A stretch of 64,000 nt of DNA from Paraburkholderia ginsengisoli NBRC 100965 (GTDB lineage: Bacteria; Pseudomonadota; Gammaproteobacteria; Burkholderiales; Burkholderiaceae): assembly GCF_000739735.1 (NCBI RefSeq), contig NZ_BBJF01000003.1, positions 496,001 through 560,000 on the forward strand, read 5' to 3'. The position numbers and the translations under genes were made by a program. Of this stretch, positions 26,678 to 37,056 are shown piece after piece. The notes below the pieces were generated by a model. That model saw nothing but the letters and a program-made list of their open reading frames with translations, did not search any database and was not told where the DNA came from. Each line of letters opens with the position of its first letter. The first letter of the stretch is position 1.

Positions 26678-27344
26678 GCGAGATGGTGAAAGTCTGTCGG
26701 GGGTGCGTGGATGCGCCCACTTATCCGACAATTCTACCTGACGACTCCGCCGCCGGCAGGCGAGTGCGGCTTGCAGCCAACGTTCCGGCGGTTTTGCGGC
26801 GGATTCGGGGGGCGTTGGCGCTGTAACAGGAGGTAAAACGTTTTGTTGACGCAGCCGGCGGCGACTTAGGATGCGAGCGGCGCGGGCCTGTTCTTTTACG
26901 TTACCGCAGGGAGCTTGTCGAGGTGGCAGGTGTCCATGGGGTGGAGAGGCCAGGTGTCGCTGCCTCGCCAGCTGGGCTCCGACGCAGCATGTTGTGCTCA
27001 TGCAGCGTGCGTGCCGCGTTTGGGTGGCGCTCATGTCGCAGTCAAACGCCGGAGCTTTTTGGTTCAACCTCGGTCCGCGTTGGATCGCCCGCAGGCCGCA
27101 CACGGCTTGCGTGAATACGTTGACGGCGCGCTCACGCGCATGGCGCCACACGAGGCTGGCTCTTGACACCTCGCCTGCCAGCCGTTCGATATTTTCCGGG
27201 GCCGTGCAGCCTGCGATTCGACGCGCAGCGCGTGCATCCGTCGCAGCCGTCCACCCAGGCCGCACCGCCCGCACCGTCCATCGCGCCTTGCACGAACGTC
27301 AACCGCTCGTGCACCATGGCGCCCTTAGTTGCCGGAGTTCTCGG
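26678..27344. other. 667-nt gap between glnS and ggt
   Basis: Both strands carry open frames here, but they are simple extensions of glnS and ggt produced by GC bias; none has its own ribosome site with family similarity. Divergent promoters for glnS and ggt are expected at its two ends. No RNA or repeat recognised. Confidence 0.5.
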
Positions 27345-29105
27345 ATGTCTGTCCCGACGCACGGCGCGCTTCGCGCGCCTTTCGCTTCTCTTCGCCATTG
27401 TTCTCTTTATCGCTCGCGGCTCGTGATCGCTTCGGCGCTGGTCGCCACGTTCGCCGGCGGCGCGCTCGCGCCGACCTGCGTGCTGGCGAAAACGCCGCCG
27501 CCCAAGGCCGTGCTCGATGCGTCGGCGGTAGCCGTGCCGGATCGCTATAGCGCCGACGCCGCGCAGCAGATATTCGCCGCCGGCGGCAACGCGGTGGATG
27601 CCGCCGTGGCGATCGCCTTCACGCTGGCCGTGACCCGGCCGGATGCGGGGAACATCGGCGGGGGCGGGTTCATGACAGTGTTCATGGACGGCAAGCCGTA
27701 CTTTCTCGACTACCGCGAGCGCGCGCCGCAACAGGCGACTCGCGGCATGTACGTCGACGACAAGGGCAACCTGGTGCCGGGCATGAGCGTTGTCGGGCAT
27801 CGCGCGGTGGGCGTGCCGGGGACCGTCGACGGCATGTGGGAGGCGCAGCGGCGCTTCGGCAAGCTGAAGTGGAAGCAGGTGCTGGCGCCCGCGATCCGCT
27901 ATGCGACCGATGGTTTCGCGGTCGACCCGTCGTTGCAGCAGCGCCGCGACGCGGCCGCAAAAAACTTCGCCGGCAAGACCAATTTCGACGCCTACTTCTC
28001 TGGCCTCAAGGCGGGTGCGACGTTCCGTCAGCCCGAACTCGCACAGACCTTGTCGCGGATCGCCGGCGACGGCGGCCGCGAGTTCTACGAAGGCCGCACC
28101 GCTGAGCTGATCGCCCAGCAGATGTACGGTCACGGCCTCGTCACGAAGCCGGACCTGATGCAATACAAGGCGGTGTGGCGCCAGCCGCTTTCCGCCGACT
28201 GGAACGGCTACCGCGTGATCACCGCGCCGCCGCCGAGTTCGGGCGGCATCGGGCTGATCCAGATGCTGAAGATGAGAGCCGCTTTGAAGCCGGCGTTCGA
28301 TGGCGTCGAGCTGAACTCCGCGCCATACATTCACCTGATCGCGCAGATCGAGGACCGCGTGTTCGCCGACCGGCAGCAATACCTCGGCGATCCGGATTCG
28401 TACAAGGTGCCCGCCGACAAACTGATCGACGACGCCTACCTCGCGCAACGCGCTGACGAGGTCAAAGCCGACGAAGTGCCGGGTGCGGCGCCGGTGAAGC
28501 CGGGCCTCGGCGACGCGCAGCCGGAGAAGGCGCAAACCACGCACTTCTCGGTGGTCGACAAGTGGGGCAATGCGGTGTCGAACACCTACACGCTGAACGG
28601 CGATTTCGGCGCGGGCGTGGTGGTGGACGGCGGCGGCTTCCTGCTGAACGACGCGATGGACGACTTCGTCACGAAGCCGGGCGCCGAGGGCCTGAGTGGC
28701 GCCGATCTCAACACAGTGGCGCCGGGGCGCCGCCCGCTTTCGTCGATGACGCCGACCCTGCTGTTGAAGGACGACAAGGTGGCGCTCGTGATCGGCACAC
28801 CGGGCGGGTCGCGCATTCTGACGTCGATTTTCCAGGTGATGACGAATCTGTACGACTTCAACATGACGCCGACGGATGCGCTGGCCGCGCCGCGGTTTCA
28901 TCATCAGTTGCTGCCGCAGAAGACGATCTACTTCGAGCCGCATCATCCGATTGCCGGCGAGGTCGCCGAGCAGTTGAAGGCGTTGGGCTACACGCTGGAG
29001 GAGCAGTCGTTCAACGGCGATGTGCAGATGATCCGTATCGATGGCACGATGCCGGAGCCGGCGGCGGATCCGCGAGGTGTGGGAGTGGGGCGGGTGATGC
29101 GGTGA
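27345..29105 (+). CDS. ggt: Gamma-glutamyltransferase
   Basis: A periplasmic Ntn-hydrolase of 586 residues that cleaves or transfers the gamma-glutamyl group of glutathione. It is made as a precursor that cuts itself before the nucleophile Thr399 (QTTHFSVVDKWGNAV), giving large and small subunits. Other signs: GNAVDAAVAIAFTLAV, GNIGGGGFM, RPLSSMTPT and GTPGGSRI. A signal peptide (LVIASALVATFAGGALA) follows a basic leader. GGAG lies eight bases before ATG 27345. A hydrolase gene follows 71 bases later. Confidence 0.95.
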   Translation: MSVPTHGALRAPFASLRHCSLYRSRLVIASALVATFAGGALAPTCVLAKTPPPKAVLDASAVAVPDRYSADAAQQIFAAGGNAVDAAVAIAFTLAVTRPDAGNIGGGGFMTVFMDGKPYFLDYRERAPQQATRGMYVDDKGNLVPGMSVVGHRAVGVPGTVDGMWEAQRRFGKLKWKQVLAPAIRYATDGFAVDPSLQQRRDAAAKNFAGKTNFDAYFSGLKAGATFRQPELAQTLSRIAGDGGREFYEGRTAELIAQQMYGHGLVTKPDLMQYKAVWRQPLSADWNGYRVITAPPPSSGGIGLIQMLKMRAALKPAFDGVELNSAPYIHLIAQIEDRVFADRQQYLGDPDSYKVPADKLIDDAYLAQRADEVKADEVPGAAPVKPGLGDAQPEKAQTTHFSVVDKWGNAVSNTYTLNGDFGAGVVVDGGGFLLNDAMDDFVTKPGAEGLSGADLNTVAPGRRPLSSMTPTLLLKDDKVALVIGTPGGSRILTSIFQVMTNLYDFNMTPTDALAAPRFHHQLLPQKTIYFEPHHPIAGEVAEQLKALGYTLEEQSFNGDVQMIRIDGTMPEPAADPRGVGVGRVMR

Positions 29106-29176
29106 GGTCAGGTCTCGGGTTTGCGGGAGTGCGAAGCAAACGGCAAACAAAAAACCAACTGCGAACGGGGAACGCG

Positions 29177-29737
29177 ATGAGCGAACAAAAACTGAACATG
29201 CTCGTGCTGCCGGGCTATCAGAATTCTGGCGCCGGCCACTGGCAAACCCGCTGGGAAGCACTCGATCCGGCGTTCACGCGCGTGCAGATGCCTGACTGGG
29301 ATCATCCGGTGCGCGACACGTGGTGCCGCACGCTCGACGCTGCGGTAGCCGCTGCCGATGCGCCGATGGTGTTCGCCGCCCACAGCCTCGGCTGCCTGAC
29401 GACTGCCTTCTGGGCGACGCACTATGCGAGCGCGGCGCAGCTTGCGAAGGTGGCGGGCGCGTTGCTGGTCGCGCTGCCCGATCCATCGGAGGCGCACTTT
29501 CCGCAGGACGCCAGCGGCTTCTCGCCGGTGCCGCTTACGCGTTTACCGTTCGCGAACATCGTCGTGGCAAGCAGCGACGATCCTTATGGCGGCGTGCCGT
29601 TCTCGCAGACTTGCGCGAACGCATGGGGCAGCCGCTGGATCGACATCGGTCCGCGCGGCCACATTAACGCGGATAGCGGTCTCGGCGATTGGGATGAAGG
29701 GCGGGGCTGGTTGGCTTCGTTCGGCGCGCGGGGTTGA
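29177..29737 (+). CDS. RBBP9/YdeN-type alpha/beta hydrolase
   Basis: A 186-residue small serine hydrolase. It begins with LNMLVLPGYQNSGAGHWQTRW, the RBBP9/YdeN signature. The nucleophile Ser is in AAHSLGC (about residue 71-77), the acid is in ASSDDPY and the histidine in GPRGHIN. The substrate is unknown; family members are esterases or peptidases. GGGGAA precedes ATG 29177. It may share a transcript with ggt. Confidence 0.88.
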   Translation: MSEQKLNMLVLPGYQNSGAGHWQTRWEALDPAFTRVQMPDWDHPVRDTWCRTLDAAVAAADAPMVFAAHSLGCLTTAFWATHYASAAQLAKVAGALLVALPDPSEAHFPQDASGFSPVPLTRLPFANIVVASSDDPYGGVPFSQTCANAWGSRWIDIGPRGHINADSGLGDWDEGRGWLASFGARG

Positions 29738-29969
29738 GTGGGCGTGGGCGCAGGTGGTGTGCAGCGAGCGGCGGCTGACACGATCGCGCAATCGCCGCGT
29801 ATTGCGTGAAGCGTTCGCCGGAGCGGCCCGCGTGCGGCATCGGCATGGTGGCGATCATCGCCACCACCACGACGCAATCACACACCACACCATCACAACA
29901 TCACGACATCACCGCTCCGAACCGCTGCCGCCGCACCTCGTCTCCGCCACGCCGCTCAACTGAATCGCC

Positions 29970-31190
29970 TCAAATCACCGACTTCGCCCGCAGTTCCGCG
30001 ACCCTCGCCTCGTCATAACCCAGCACGTCGCGCAAAATGCTCTCGGTGTGCTCGCCGAGCGTAGGCGGATGAGCCAGCGCTTCGGGCGGCGTGCCGGTCA
30101 TGTTGATCGGATTGCGCACCAGCTTGACCGTGCCGCCCGACGGATGCGGCAGATCGACCTGCATCCCGCGCGCCACCACCTGCTCGTTCTCGAACACCTC
30201 GCCGAGATCGTTGATCGGGCCGCACGGCACACCGGCCGCTTCGAGCGCGGCGATCCATTGCTGCTTGCCCTGCAGTCGAACCATGTCCGCAAGGATCGGC
30301 ACGAGGATGTCGCGATGGCGCACGCGCGCCGGGTTGGTCGCGAAACGTTCGTCCTCGGCAAGCTCGGGACGCCTGCCCACTTCGACGAACTTGCGGAACT
30401 GCCCGTCGTTGCCGACCGCGACGATGATCCAGCCGTCGCTCGTCTGGAAGGTCTGGTACGGCACGATGTTCGGATGCGCGTTGCCCCAGCGCACCGGCGG
30501 CTGGCCGCTCGCGAGATAGTTCGAATTCATGTTGGCGAGCATCGCCACCTGCACGTCGAGCAGCGCCATGTCGATGTATTGCCCCTCGCCTGTGCGGTCG
30601 CGGTGCGTGAGTGCGGTGAGCACGGCGATGGTCGAATACATTCCGGTCATCAGGTCGGCGATCGCGACGCCGGCCTTTTGCGGACCGCCGCCCGGCTGGC
30701 CGTCGCGCTCGCCGGTAATGCTCATGAAGCCGCCGATCCCTTGCACGATGAAGTCGTAGCCGGCGCGCTGCGCATACGGCCCAGTCTGCCCGAAGCCCGT
30801 CACCGAGCAGTAGATCAGATCCGGCTTCACTTCCTTGAGCGATGCGTAGTCGAGCCCGTACTTCTTCAACTGGCCGACCTTGTAGTTCTCCAGCACCACG
30901 TCGCTTTGCACGGCCAGTTCGCGGATGATCCGCTGGCCTTCGGGCGACGCGATGTCAACCGTGACCGAGCGCTTGTTGCGGTTCGCCGCGAGGTAGTACG
31001 CGGCCTCGCGCGTGTCCGTGCCTTCCGGTGTCTTCAGATACGGAGGGCCCCAGTGGCGGGTGTCGTCGCCGACTTCGGGGCGTTCGATCTTGATGACGTC
31101 GGCGCCGAAATCGGCAAGCGTCTGCGCGCACCAGGGGCCGGCGAGCACGCGAGTGAGGTCCAGCACGCGGATATGACTGAGAGCGCCCAT
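29970..31190 (-). CDS. Class III CoA-transferase (CaiB/BaiF family)
   Basis: A 406-residue cytoplasmic enzyme that moves CoA between carboxylic acids through an aspartyl-CoA intermediate. It begins LSHIRVLDLTRVLAGPWCAQ, with GADVIKIERPEVGDDTR next. The catalytic aspartate is in MALLDVQVAMLAN. TGFGQTGPYAQRAGYDF is also conserved. The natural acid is not shown by sequence; related beta-proteobacterial enzymes often serve dicarboxylic acids such as glutarate. It is divergent from alaS with no linked partner gene. Confidence 0.9.
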   Translation of the reverse strand: MGALSHIRVLDLTRVLAGPWCAQTLADFGADVIKIERPEVGDDTRHWGPPYLKTPEGTDTREAAYYLAANRNKRSVTVDIASPEGQRIIRELAVQSDVVLENYKVGQLKKYGLDYASLKEVKPDLIYCSVTGFGQTGPYAQRAGYDFIVQGIGGFMSITGERDGQPGGGPQKAGVAIADLMTGMYSTIAVLTALTHRDRTGEGQYIDMALLDVQVAMLANMNSNYLASGQPPVRWGNAHPNIVPYQTFQTSDGWIIVAVGNDGQFRKFVEVGRRPELAEDERFATNPARVRHRDILVPILADMVRLQGKQQWIAALEAAGVPCGPINDLGEVFENEQVVARGMQVDLPHPSGGTVKLVRNPINMTGTPPEALAHPPTLGEHTESILRDVLGYDEARVAELRAKSVI

Positions 31191-31392
31191 CTTGTTGAAT
31201 GTCTCCTATGTAGCCAAGCGGCGCGCAAGGCGTCGCGGATGGGGGCAATCTTAAGCGATTCCCGCATGCCAACGCAGTCAGCCTAACGTCATAGGACGAA
31301 TCGCGTGCATCTCGATATTGCGCGCTACCCGGTGAATCCTGGCCAAACGGCTAACGATGCGGGGCGGCCCGTCGCGTACGGGCGCCGATCCC

Positions 31393-31398
31393 GTATAA
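31393..31398 (+). promoter_or_regulatory. Candidate -10 element for alaS
   Basis: A perfect TATAAT lies 77 bases before the alaS ATG. The -35 region at the right distance is poor. It is suggestive only. Confidence 0.35.
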
Positions 31399-31474
31399 TC
31401 AGTCGTTTAAGAAACAAACAGTTGGCGCATCCCACGATGCCGCCGGTAACAGCCAGGACCGTCCCCCGCACGCT

Positions 31475-34099
31475 ATGAAAGCCGCCGAAATCCGCGAGAA
31501 ATTCCTCAAGTTCTTCGAATCGAAGGGCCATACGATCGTTCGCTCGTCGAGCCTTGTGCCCGGCAACGACCCGACATTGCTCTTCACCAATTCGGGAATG
31601 GTGCAGTTCAAAGATGTGTTCCTCGGCGCGGAGTCGCGTCCGTATTCGCGTGCCACTACCGCGCAGCGCAGCGTGCGCGCCGGCGGCAAGCACAACGATC
31701 TGGAAAACGTCGGCTACACCGCGCGTCACCACACGTTCTTCGAAATGCTGGGCAACTTCTCGTTCGGCGACTACTTCAAGCGCGACGCGATCCACTACGC
31801 GTGGGAGTTGCTCACGGGCGTGTACCAGTTGCCGAAAGACAAGCTCTGGGTCACCGTCTATCACGAAGACGACGAAGCGCACGACATCTGGGCGAAGGAA
31901 GTCGGCGTGCCGGTCGAGCGCATCATCCGCATCGGCGACAACAAGGGCGCGCGCTACGCGTCGGACAACTTCTGGCAGATGGCCGACGTCGGCCCGTGCG
32001 GCCCGTGCTCGGAAATCTTCTACGATCACGGCCCGGACGTGTGGGGTGGTCCTCCGGGGTCGCCTGAAGAAGACGGCGACCGTTACATCGAGATCTGGAA
32101 TCTCGTGTTCATGCAGTTCAGCCGCGACGCCCAGGGCAACATGACGCCGCTGCCCAAGCAGTGCGTCGACACCGGCATGGGTCTCGAACGTATCGCCGCA
32201 GTGCTGCAGCACGTGCACAGCAACTACGAGATCGACCTGTTCCAGGCGCTCATCAAGGCCGCGGGCCGCGAAACCGGTGTGAGCGATCTGACCAACAACT
32301 CGCTGAAGGTGATCGCCGATCATATTCGCGCGTGCTCGTTCCTGATCGTCGACGGCGTGATCCCGGGCAATGAAGGCCGCGGCTACGTGCTGCGCCGGAT
32401 CGTGCGCCGCGCGATCCGCCACGGCTACAAGCTGGGCAAGAAGGGCTCGTTCTTCCATCGCATGGTGGCCGACCTCGTCGCGCAGATGGGCGGCGCCTAT
32501 CCGGAACTGAAGGATGCGGAACAACGCGTGACCGACGTGCTGCGTCAGGAAGAGGAGCGCTTCTTCGAGACCATCGAGCACGGCATGTCGATCCTCGAAA
32601 GCGCGCTGGCCGACCTCGAAGCGAAGGGCGGCAAGACGCTCGACGGCGAACTCGCGTTCAAGCTGCACGACACGTACGGTTTCCCGCTGGACCTGACCGC
32701 GGACGTGTGCCGCGAGCGCGAAGTGACGGTCGACGAAGCCGCGTTCGACGAAGCGATGGCGCGTCAGCGCGAACAGGCTCGCGCGGCGGGCAAGTTCAAG
32801 ATGGCGCAGGGCCTCGAATACTCGGGCGCAAAGACTACGTTCCACGGCTACGAAGAAGTCGTGTTCGACGACGCGAAGGTGATCGCGTTGTACGTCGACG
32901 GCGCGTCGGTGCAGGAAGCGGTTCACGGCCAGCAGGCCGTCGTCGTGCTGGATCACACGCCGTTCTACGCGGAGTCGGGCGGCCAGGTCGGCGACCAGGG
33001 CGTGCTCGCGAATGCGAGCGTGCGTTTCGCGGTGACTGACACGCTCAAGGTGCAGGCCGACGTAGTCGGTCATCACGGCACGGTCGAGCAGGGCACGCTG
33101 AAGGTCGGCGACGTGGTCAAGGCGGAAATCGACGCGGTCCGCCGCGCTCGCACGCAACGCAACCACTCGGCCACCCACCTGATGCACAAGGCGCTGCGCG
33201 AAGTGCTCGGCACGCACGTGCAGCAGAAGGGTTCGCTCGTCGACGCGGACAAGACCCGCTTCGACTTCGCGCACAACGCGCCGATGACGGACGAGCAGAT
33301 CCGCCGCGTCGAAGAAATCGTCAACGCCGAAGTGCTGGCGAACGCGCCGGGCGTCGTGCGTCTGATGCCGTTCGACGAAGCGGTGAAGGGCGGCGCGATG
33401 GCGCTGTTCGGCGAAAAGTACGGCGACGAAGTGCGCGTGCTCGACCTGGGTTTCTCGCGCGAGCTGTGCGGCGGCACGCACGTGCAGCGCACCGGCGACA
33501 TCGGCCTTTTCAAGATCGTGATGGAAGGTGGCGTGGCGGCGGGCATTCGTCGCGTGGAAGCGATTACCGGCGACAACGCCGTGCGCTTCGTGCAGGATCT
33601 CGACGCGCGCATCAAAGCAGCGGCGGCGGTGTTGAAGGCGCAGCCGTCGGAACTGACACAGCGGATCAGCCAGGTGCAGGAGCAGGTGAAGTCGCTGGAG
33701 AAGGAACTGAGCGCGTTAAAGTCGAAGATGGCTTCGAGCCAGGGCGACGAACTGGCCGGCCAGGCAATCGAAGTGGGCGGCGTGCATGTGCTGGCGGCCA
33801 CGCTGGAAGGCGCGGACGTCAAGACGCTGCGCGAGACGGTCGACAAGCTGAAGGACAAGCTCAAGAGCGCGGCGATCGTGCTGGCTGCGGTTGACGGCGG
33901 CAAGGTGAGCCTGATCGCCGGTGTGACGGCCGATGCAAGCAAGAAGGTCAAGGCGGGCGAGCTGGTCAACTTCGTTGCGCAGCAAGTCGGCGGCAAGGGC
34001 GGTGGCCGGCCTGACATGGCGCAGGCGGGCGGCACCGAGCCGGCGAATCTGCCGGCTGCGCTGGCTGGCGTGAAGGCCTGGGTCGAAGGTCAGCTCTGA
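31475..34099 (+). CDS. alaS: Alanyl-tRNA synthetase
   Basis: Class II synthetase of 874 residues, the normal length. The N-terminal catalytic core begins [19 protein letters not shown], and [19 protein letters not shown] is motif 2. The editing domain shows the zinc-binding HxxxH in [14 protein letters not shown] and [13 protein letters not shown]. The C-terminal domain has a coiled coil and ends [14 protein letters not shown]. It charges tRNA-Ala and hydrolyses mischarged Ser/Gly. Monocistronic, with a long perfect terminator. Confidence 0.98.
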   Translation: MKAAEIREKFLKFFESKGHTIVRSSSLVPGNDPTLLFTNSGMVQFKDVFLGAESRPYSRATTAQRSVRAGGKHNDLENVGYTARHHTFFEMLGNFSFGDYFKRDAIHYAWELLTGVYQLPKDKLWVTVYHEDDEAHDIWAKEVGVPVERIIRIGDNKGARYASDNFWQMADVGPCGPCSEIFYDHGPDVWGGPPGSPEEDGDRYIEIWNLVFMQFSRDAQGNMTPLPKQCVDTGMGLERIAAVLQHVHSNYEIDLFQALIKAAGRETGVSDLTNNSLKVIADHIRACSFLIVDGVIPGNEGRGYVLRRIVRRAIRHGYKLGKKGSFFHRMVADLVAQMGGAYPELKDAEQRVTDVLRQEEERFFETIEHGMSILESALADLEAKGGKTLDGELAFKLHDTYGFPLDLTADVCREREVTVDEAAFDEAMARQREQARAAGKFKMAQGLEYSGAKTTFHGYEEVVFDDAKVIALYVDGASVQEAVHGQQAVVVLDHTPFYAESGGQVGDQGVLANASVRFAVTDTLKVQADVVGHHGTVEQGTLKVGDVVKAEIDAVRRARTQRNHSATHLMHKALREVLGTHVQQKGSLVDADKTRFDFAHNAPMTDEQIRRVEEIVNAEVLANAPGVVRLMPFDEAVKGGAMALFGEKYGDEVRVLDLGFSRELCGGTHVQRTGDIGLFKIVMEGGVAAGIRRVEAITGDNAVRFVQDLDARIKAAAAVLKAQPSELTQRISQVQEQVKSLEKELSALKSKMASSQGDELAGQAIEVGGVHVLAATLEGADVKTLRETVDKLKDKLKSAAIVLAAVDGGKVSLIAGVTADASKKVKAGELVNFVAQQVGGKGGGRPDMAQAGGTEPANLPAALAGVKAWVEGQL

Positions 34100-34118
34100 T
34101 TCGAGTCTGATTGCAGCA

Positions 34119-34174
34119 TGCGGGCCACGCGGGACGTCGGAAGTATCGGCGTCCCGCGTGGCCCGCAGTTTTTT
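34119..34174 (+). terminator. Terminator downstream of alaS
   Basis: A perfect 18-bp stem: 34119-34136 pairs with 34150-34167 around a 13-nt loop. G and then six Ts follow (34169-34174). One of the strongest terminators in the window. Confidence 0.93.
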
Positions 34175-34310
34175 ATGCCGCCCGCCGGCTCTACCTGGCG
34201 GGCATCGACGCGGCGCGATTCAGCTGTTCGTTGGCGGTTCGCCCGTGGCCGGTCCGCGATGTCCATGCGGTTTGTCTGCTCGCGGCTTTCGGCCGCACCG
34301 ACAACAACGG

Positions 34311-35240
34311 TCAGGCAACGTCCGTCGCCGTAGGCGCATCCTCGACGCCCTTGGCGGGCGAATCCCCCACCTCGTTCGGCGCCACCAGCGTGCGCCGCAG
34401 CGCATTGAGCGCGGACGAAAAATGCCCGCGTCGCCAGACGAGCAGCGTCTCGATCGTCCCGATATCGGGCAGCTCATGCACCGCGATATTGCTCGCGTCG
34501 GCTTGCAGTTCCAGCACCGAACGCGGCGCCACCGCCACGCCCGCACCGGCTGCCACGCATGCGACGATCGCGTGATAAGAGCCGAGTTCCAGCACGCGCG
34601 CGGGCCGCACGCCGTGTTCCAGATACCACTTCTCGATATAAGACCGGTAAGCGCAGCCGCGCTCGAACGCGATCAGCGTCGATAGCGCGACGTCGCGCAC
34701 CTCGTAAATCGGCCGATGCCCGCGCGGCGTCAGCATGACCAGCTCTTCCGTGAACACCGGCACCGTCTCGAACAGATCGCCGAGCGTCGCCGGGTCCAGC
34801 GGCGTCGCCACGAGAGCGGCATCCACTTCGAACTCGCGCACCCGCTCGATCAGCTTGCCGGTCGTGCCGGTCTCCAGCTCCAGCGCGACGGCGGGCCACT
34901 GCTGGTGATATTGCGCGAGCAATCCGGGCAGGCGCGTCGCGGCGACGCTTTCCATCGTGCCGAGCCGCAGGCGTCCGCTCGGACGATCTTCGCGCACCGC
35001 GTGACGCGCCTCGTCGGCGAGAGCGAGCAGGCGCTCCGCGTAGGGCAGCAGCGTCTCGCCGGCCGGCGTCAATACGAGCCGGCGGCCGTCGCGGATGAAC
35101 AGATCGGTGCCGAGCTGCTCCTCCAGCTGCTTGATGCGCGTGGTCACGTTCGATTGCACGCGATTGAGCTTGGCAGCGGCGCGCGTCACGCCGTTTTCCC
35201 GCACGACCGCGCGAAAAATGGTCAAGGCGGCCAGATCCAT
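34311..35240 (-). CDS. LysR-family transcriptional regulator
   Basis: A 309-residue regulator with an N-terminal winged helix-turn-helix (DLAALTIFRAVVRENGVTRAAAKLN, excerpted) and a periplasmic-binding-like effector domain from about residue 90 (GRLRLGTMESVAATRLPGLL). ATG 35240 has GGGAGA six bases upstream. The frame stays open far upstream, but that part is a shadow of the facing gene. It is divergent from an MFS transporter gene across 144 bp and very probably controls it, as in many LysR/YbfB-type pairs (inference). The effector is unknown. Confidence 0.92.
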   Translation of the reverse strand: MDLAALTIFRAVVRENGVTRAAAKLNRVQSNVTTRIKQLEEQLGTDLFIRDGRRLVLTPAGETLLPYAERLLALADEARHAVREDRPSGRLRLGTMESVAATRLPGLLAQYHQQWPAVALELETGTTGKLIERVREFEVDAALVATPLDPATLGDLFETVPVFTEELVMLTPRGHRPIYEVRDVALSTLIAFERGCAYRSYIEKWYLEHGVRPARVLELGSYHAIVACVAAGAGVAVAPRSVLELQADASNIAVHELPDIGTIETLLVWRRGHFSSALNALRRTLVAPNEVGDSPAKGVEDAPTATDVA

Positions 35241-35384
35241 GATTCTCTCCCGGCGATGGTTGATATCCGAATTATTCATTTTTCGTGATTCAAAGGTCAA
35301 GCTAATATGCATTGAACGATCCCCATCCGGCCGCCGCCATGTCGGCCTGCCGGGCCGCCGCCTCGCCGTCATTTCCTGCCGATC

Positions 35385-36872
35385 ATGAACGACCTCGCCA
35401 CCCATCCGTACGACAGCTTTTCCAAACCCCACGCCGCCCGTCGCGCGGCGCTGGCCTGCATGGTGGCGCTGGCCGTCACCCTCGGTATCGGACGTTTCGC
35501 GTTCACGCCGCTGCTGCCGCTGATGCTGCACGCCGGCGGGGCGCTCGGTCAGCCGCAACTCGACATCCGGCAGGGCGGCTGGCTGGCATCGTTCAATTAC
35601 GCGGGATATTTCATCGGCGCGGTCACTTGTGCGGCGTTGCGGGTCGAGCCGTCGCGCATGGTGCGCGGCGGGCTCCTCGTGACGGTGCTGCTGACGCTCG
35701 CGATGGGCGTAACGAGCCAGTTCTGGGTCTGGGCGGTGGTGCGCTTTGTCGCCGGCGCGGTCAGCGCGTGGACTTTCGTGTTCGCGTCGCAGTGGGGCTT
35801 GCGGCGGCTTGCGGAGCTCGGCGCGCATGGCTGGAGCGGTGTGATCTATACCGGCCCGGGCGTGGGAATTGTCGGGACCGGCTTGCTGGTGAGCGCCGCG
35901 GGCGGCTACGGCGCGACCATGGGGTGGATCGGTTTCGGGCTGATCGGCGCGATTCTGTCGGTCGCGGTGTGGCCGGTGTTTGGCGCAGTCTCGGGCGTGA
36001 AAGCGCGAACGGTCACGGCCCGCGCGGGCGGTACGGCGGCCCGTGGGGAAGCGGAGCAAGGTGTTGCCGGTGATCCGGTGATAAGGGGGCAGACTCAAGA
36101 TCGCATCGCTGCCAGCCCCGTTTCCGGCGAGCGCGCCGTGCGCCGACCCGCTATGGACGAAGCGGCCATCGGACCGTCCAGCGCGAGTGAGCCGGCCGCT
36201 GCCCGTCAGGCCGCCGGCGAGCCGGTCGCTCGCGAAAGTGCGGCGAGCCCGGGCGTCGGCCGCTTCCGGCCCGCATCCGCCGCGCAGCGCGCCGACGCCC
36301 TTTGGCTGGTCTTGCTCTACGGCGTGCCCGGCTTCGGCTACATCATCACCGCGACCTTTCTGCCCGTGATCGCGCGCCATGCGCTGCCGGGATCGTCGTG
36401 GCCGGACCTGTTCTGGCCGATGTTCGGCGCGGCGTTGATCGTCGGCGCGTTGCTGGCGGCGCGTCTGCCGACGCATTGGGATAACCGCACGCTGCTCGCC
36501 GGATGCTATGTGCTGCAAGCCGCCGGCATCGCGCTCGGCATCGTCTGGCCGACGGCGGGCGGCTTCTCGTTGGGCAGCATGCTGATAGGCCTGCCATTCA
36601 CCGCGATCACGCTGTTCGCGATGCGCGAGGCGCGTCGGCTGCGCGGCGACGACGCAGCCGGCCTGATGGGTTATGCGACCGCGGCCTACGGTATCGGTCA
36701 GATCGTCGGCCCGCTGGTTGCCGCGCCGATCGCCGAACACACCGGATCGTTCTCGCCGGCACTCTGGCTGGCGGCGGGTGCGCTGCTGCTCGGCGCGGCG
36801 GGACTAATTGCGGTGGCGCGGCTGCCGCGTGACCGCAGCGGTGGACGGATGCCGGAGTGCGGGTGCAGCTAG
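35385..36872 (+). CDS. YbfB/YjiJ-type MFS transporter
   Basis: Inner-membrane major-facilitator protein of 495 residues, about 90-100 longer than usual. The first helix has ALAVTLGIGRFAFTPLLPLML, the hallmark of the YbfB/YjiJ (MFS_4) family. YTGPGVGIVGTGLLV and the second-half ALWLVLLYGVPGFGYIITATFLP are also typical (short excerpts). The extra length is a hydrophilic Ala/Arg/Gly/Glu-rich loop at about 205-303, between helices 6 and 7, with no recognisable domain. Substrate unknown. The neighbouring LysR gene suggests induction by the transported compound. Confidence 0.9.
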   Translation: MNDLATHPYDSFSKPHAARRAALACMVALAVTLGIGRFAFTPLLPLMLHAGGALGQPQLDIRQGGWLASFNYAGYFIGAVTCAALRVEPSRMVRGGLLVTVLLTLAMGVTSQFWVWAVVRFVAGAVSAWTFVFASQWGLRRLAELGAHGWSGVIYTGPGVGIVGTGLLVSAAGGYGATMGWIGFGLIGAILSVAVWPVFGAVSGVKARTVTARAGGTAARGEAEQGVAGDPVIRGQTQDRIAASPVSGERAVRRPAMDEAAIGPSSASEPAAARQAAGEPVARESAASPGVGRFRPASAAQRADALWLVLLYGVPGFGYIITATFLPVIARHALPGSSWPDLFWPMFGAALIVGALLAARLPTHWDNRTLLAGCYVLQAAGIALGIVWPTAGGFSLGSMLIGLPFTAITLFAMREARRLRGDDAAGLMGYATAAYGIGQIVGPLVAAPIAEHTGSFSPALWLAAGALLLGAAGLIAVARLPRDRSGGRMPECGCS

Positions 36873-37056
36873 CCGTCTTCAGGGCGGCGGCGTTGGCCGG
36901 CGGGAGATCACTCGACACCGCACACCCGACGCCACCCGCACCCCATCGAACCCACCCTTCCGACCAAACCCCACAAACGAAAACAAATCCCGCGCCGCCG
37001 CACTAAAATGACCGCTTTCCGTCATTACCGCGCCTGTCGCCGGGCGCGCCGCCCTC

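Noticed and set aside
24917..26689. A 590-codon open frame opposite glnS
   Set aside because: Same reason: an antisense shadow of glnS with a basic, repetitive, motif-free sequence.
35241..36740. The LysR frame remaining open 1.5 kb further upstream on the minus strand
   Set aside because: The extension lies opposite the MFS transporter gene and has no homology; the real LysR start at 35240 has a good ribosome site and the canonical helix-turn-helix begins there.
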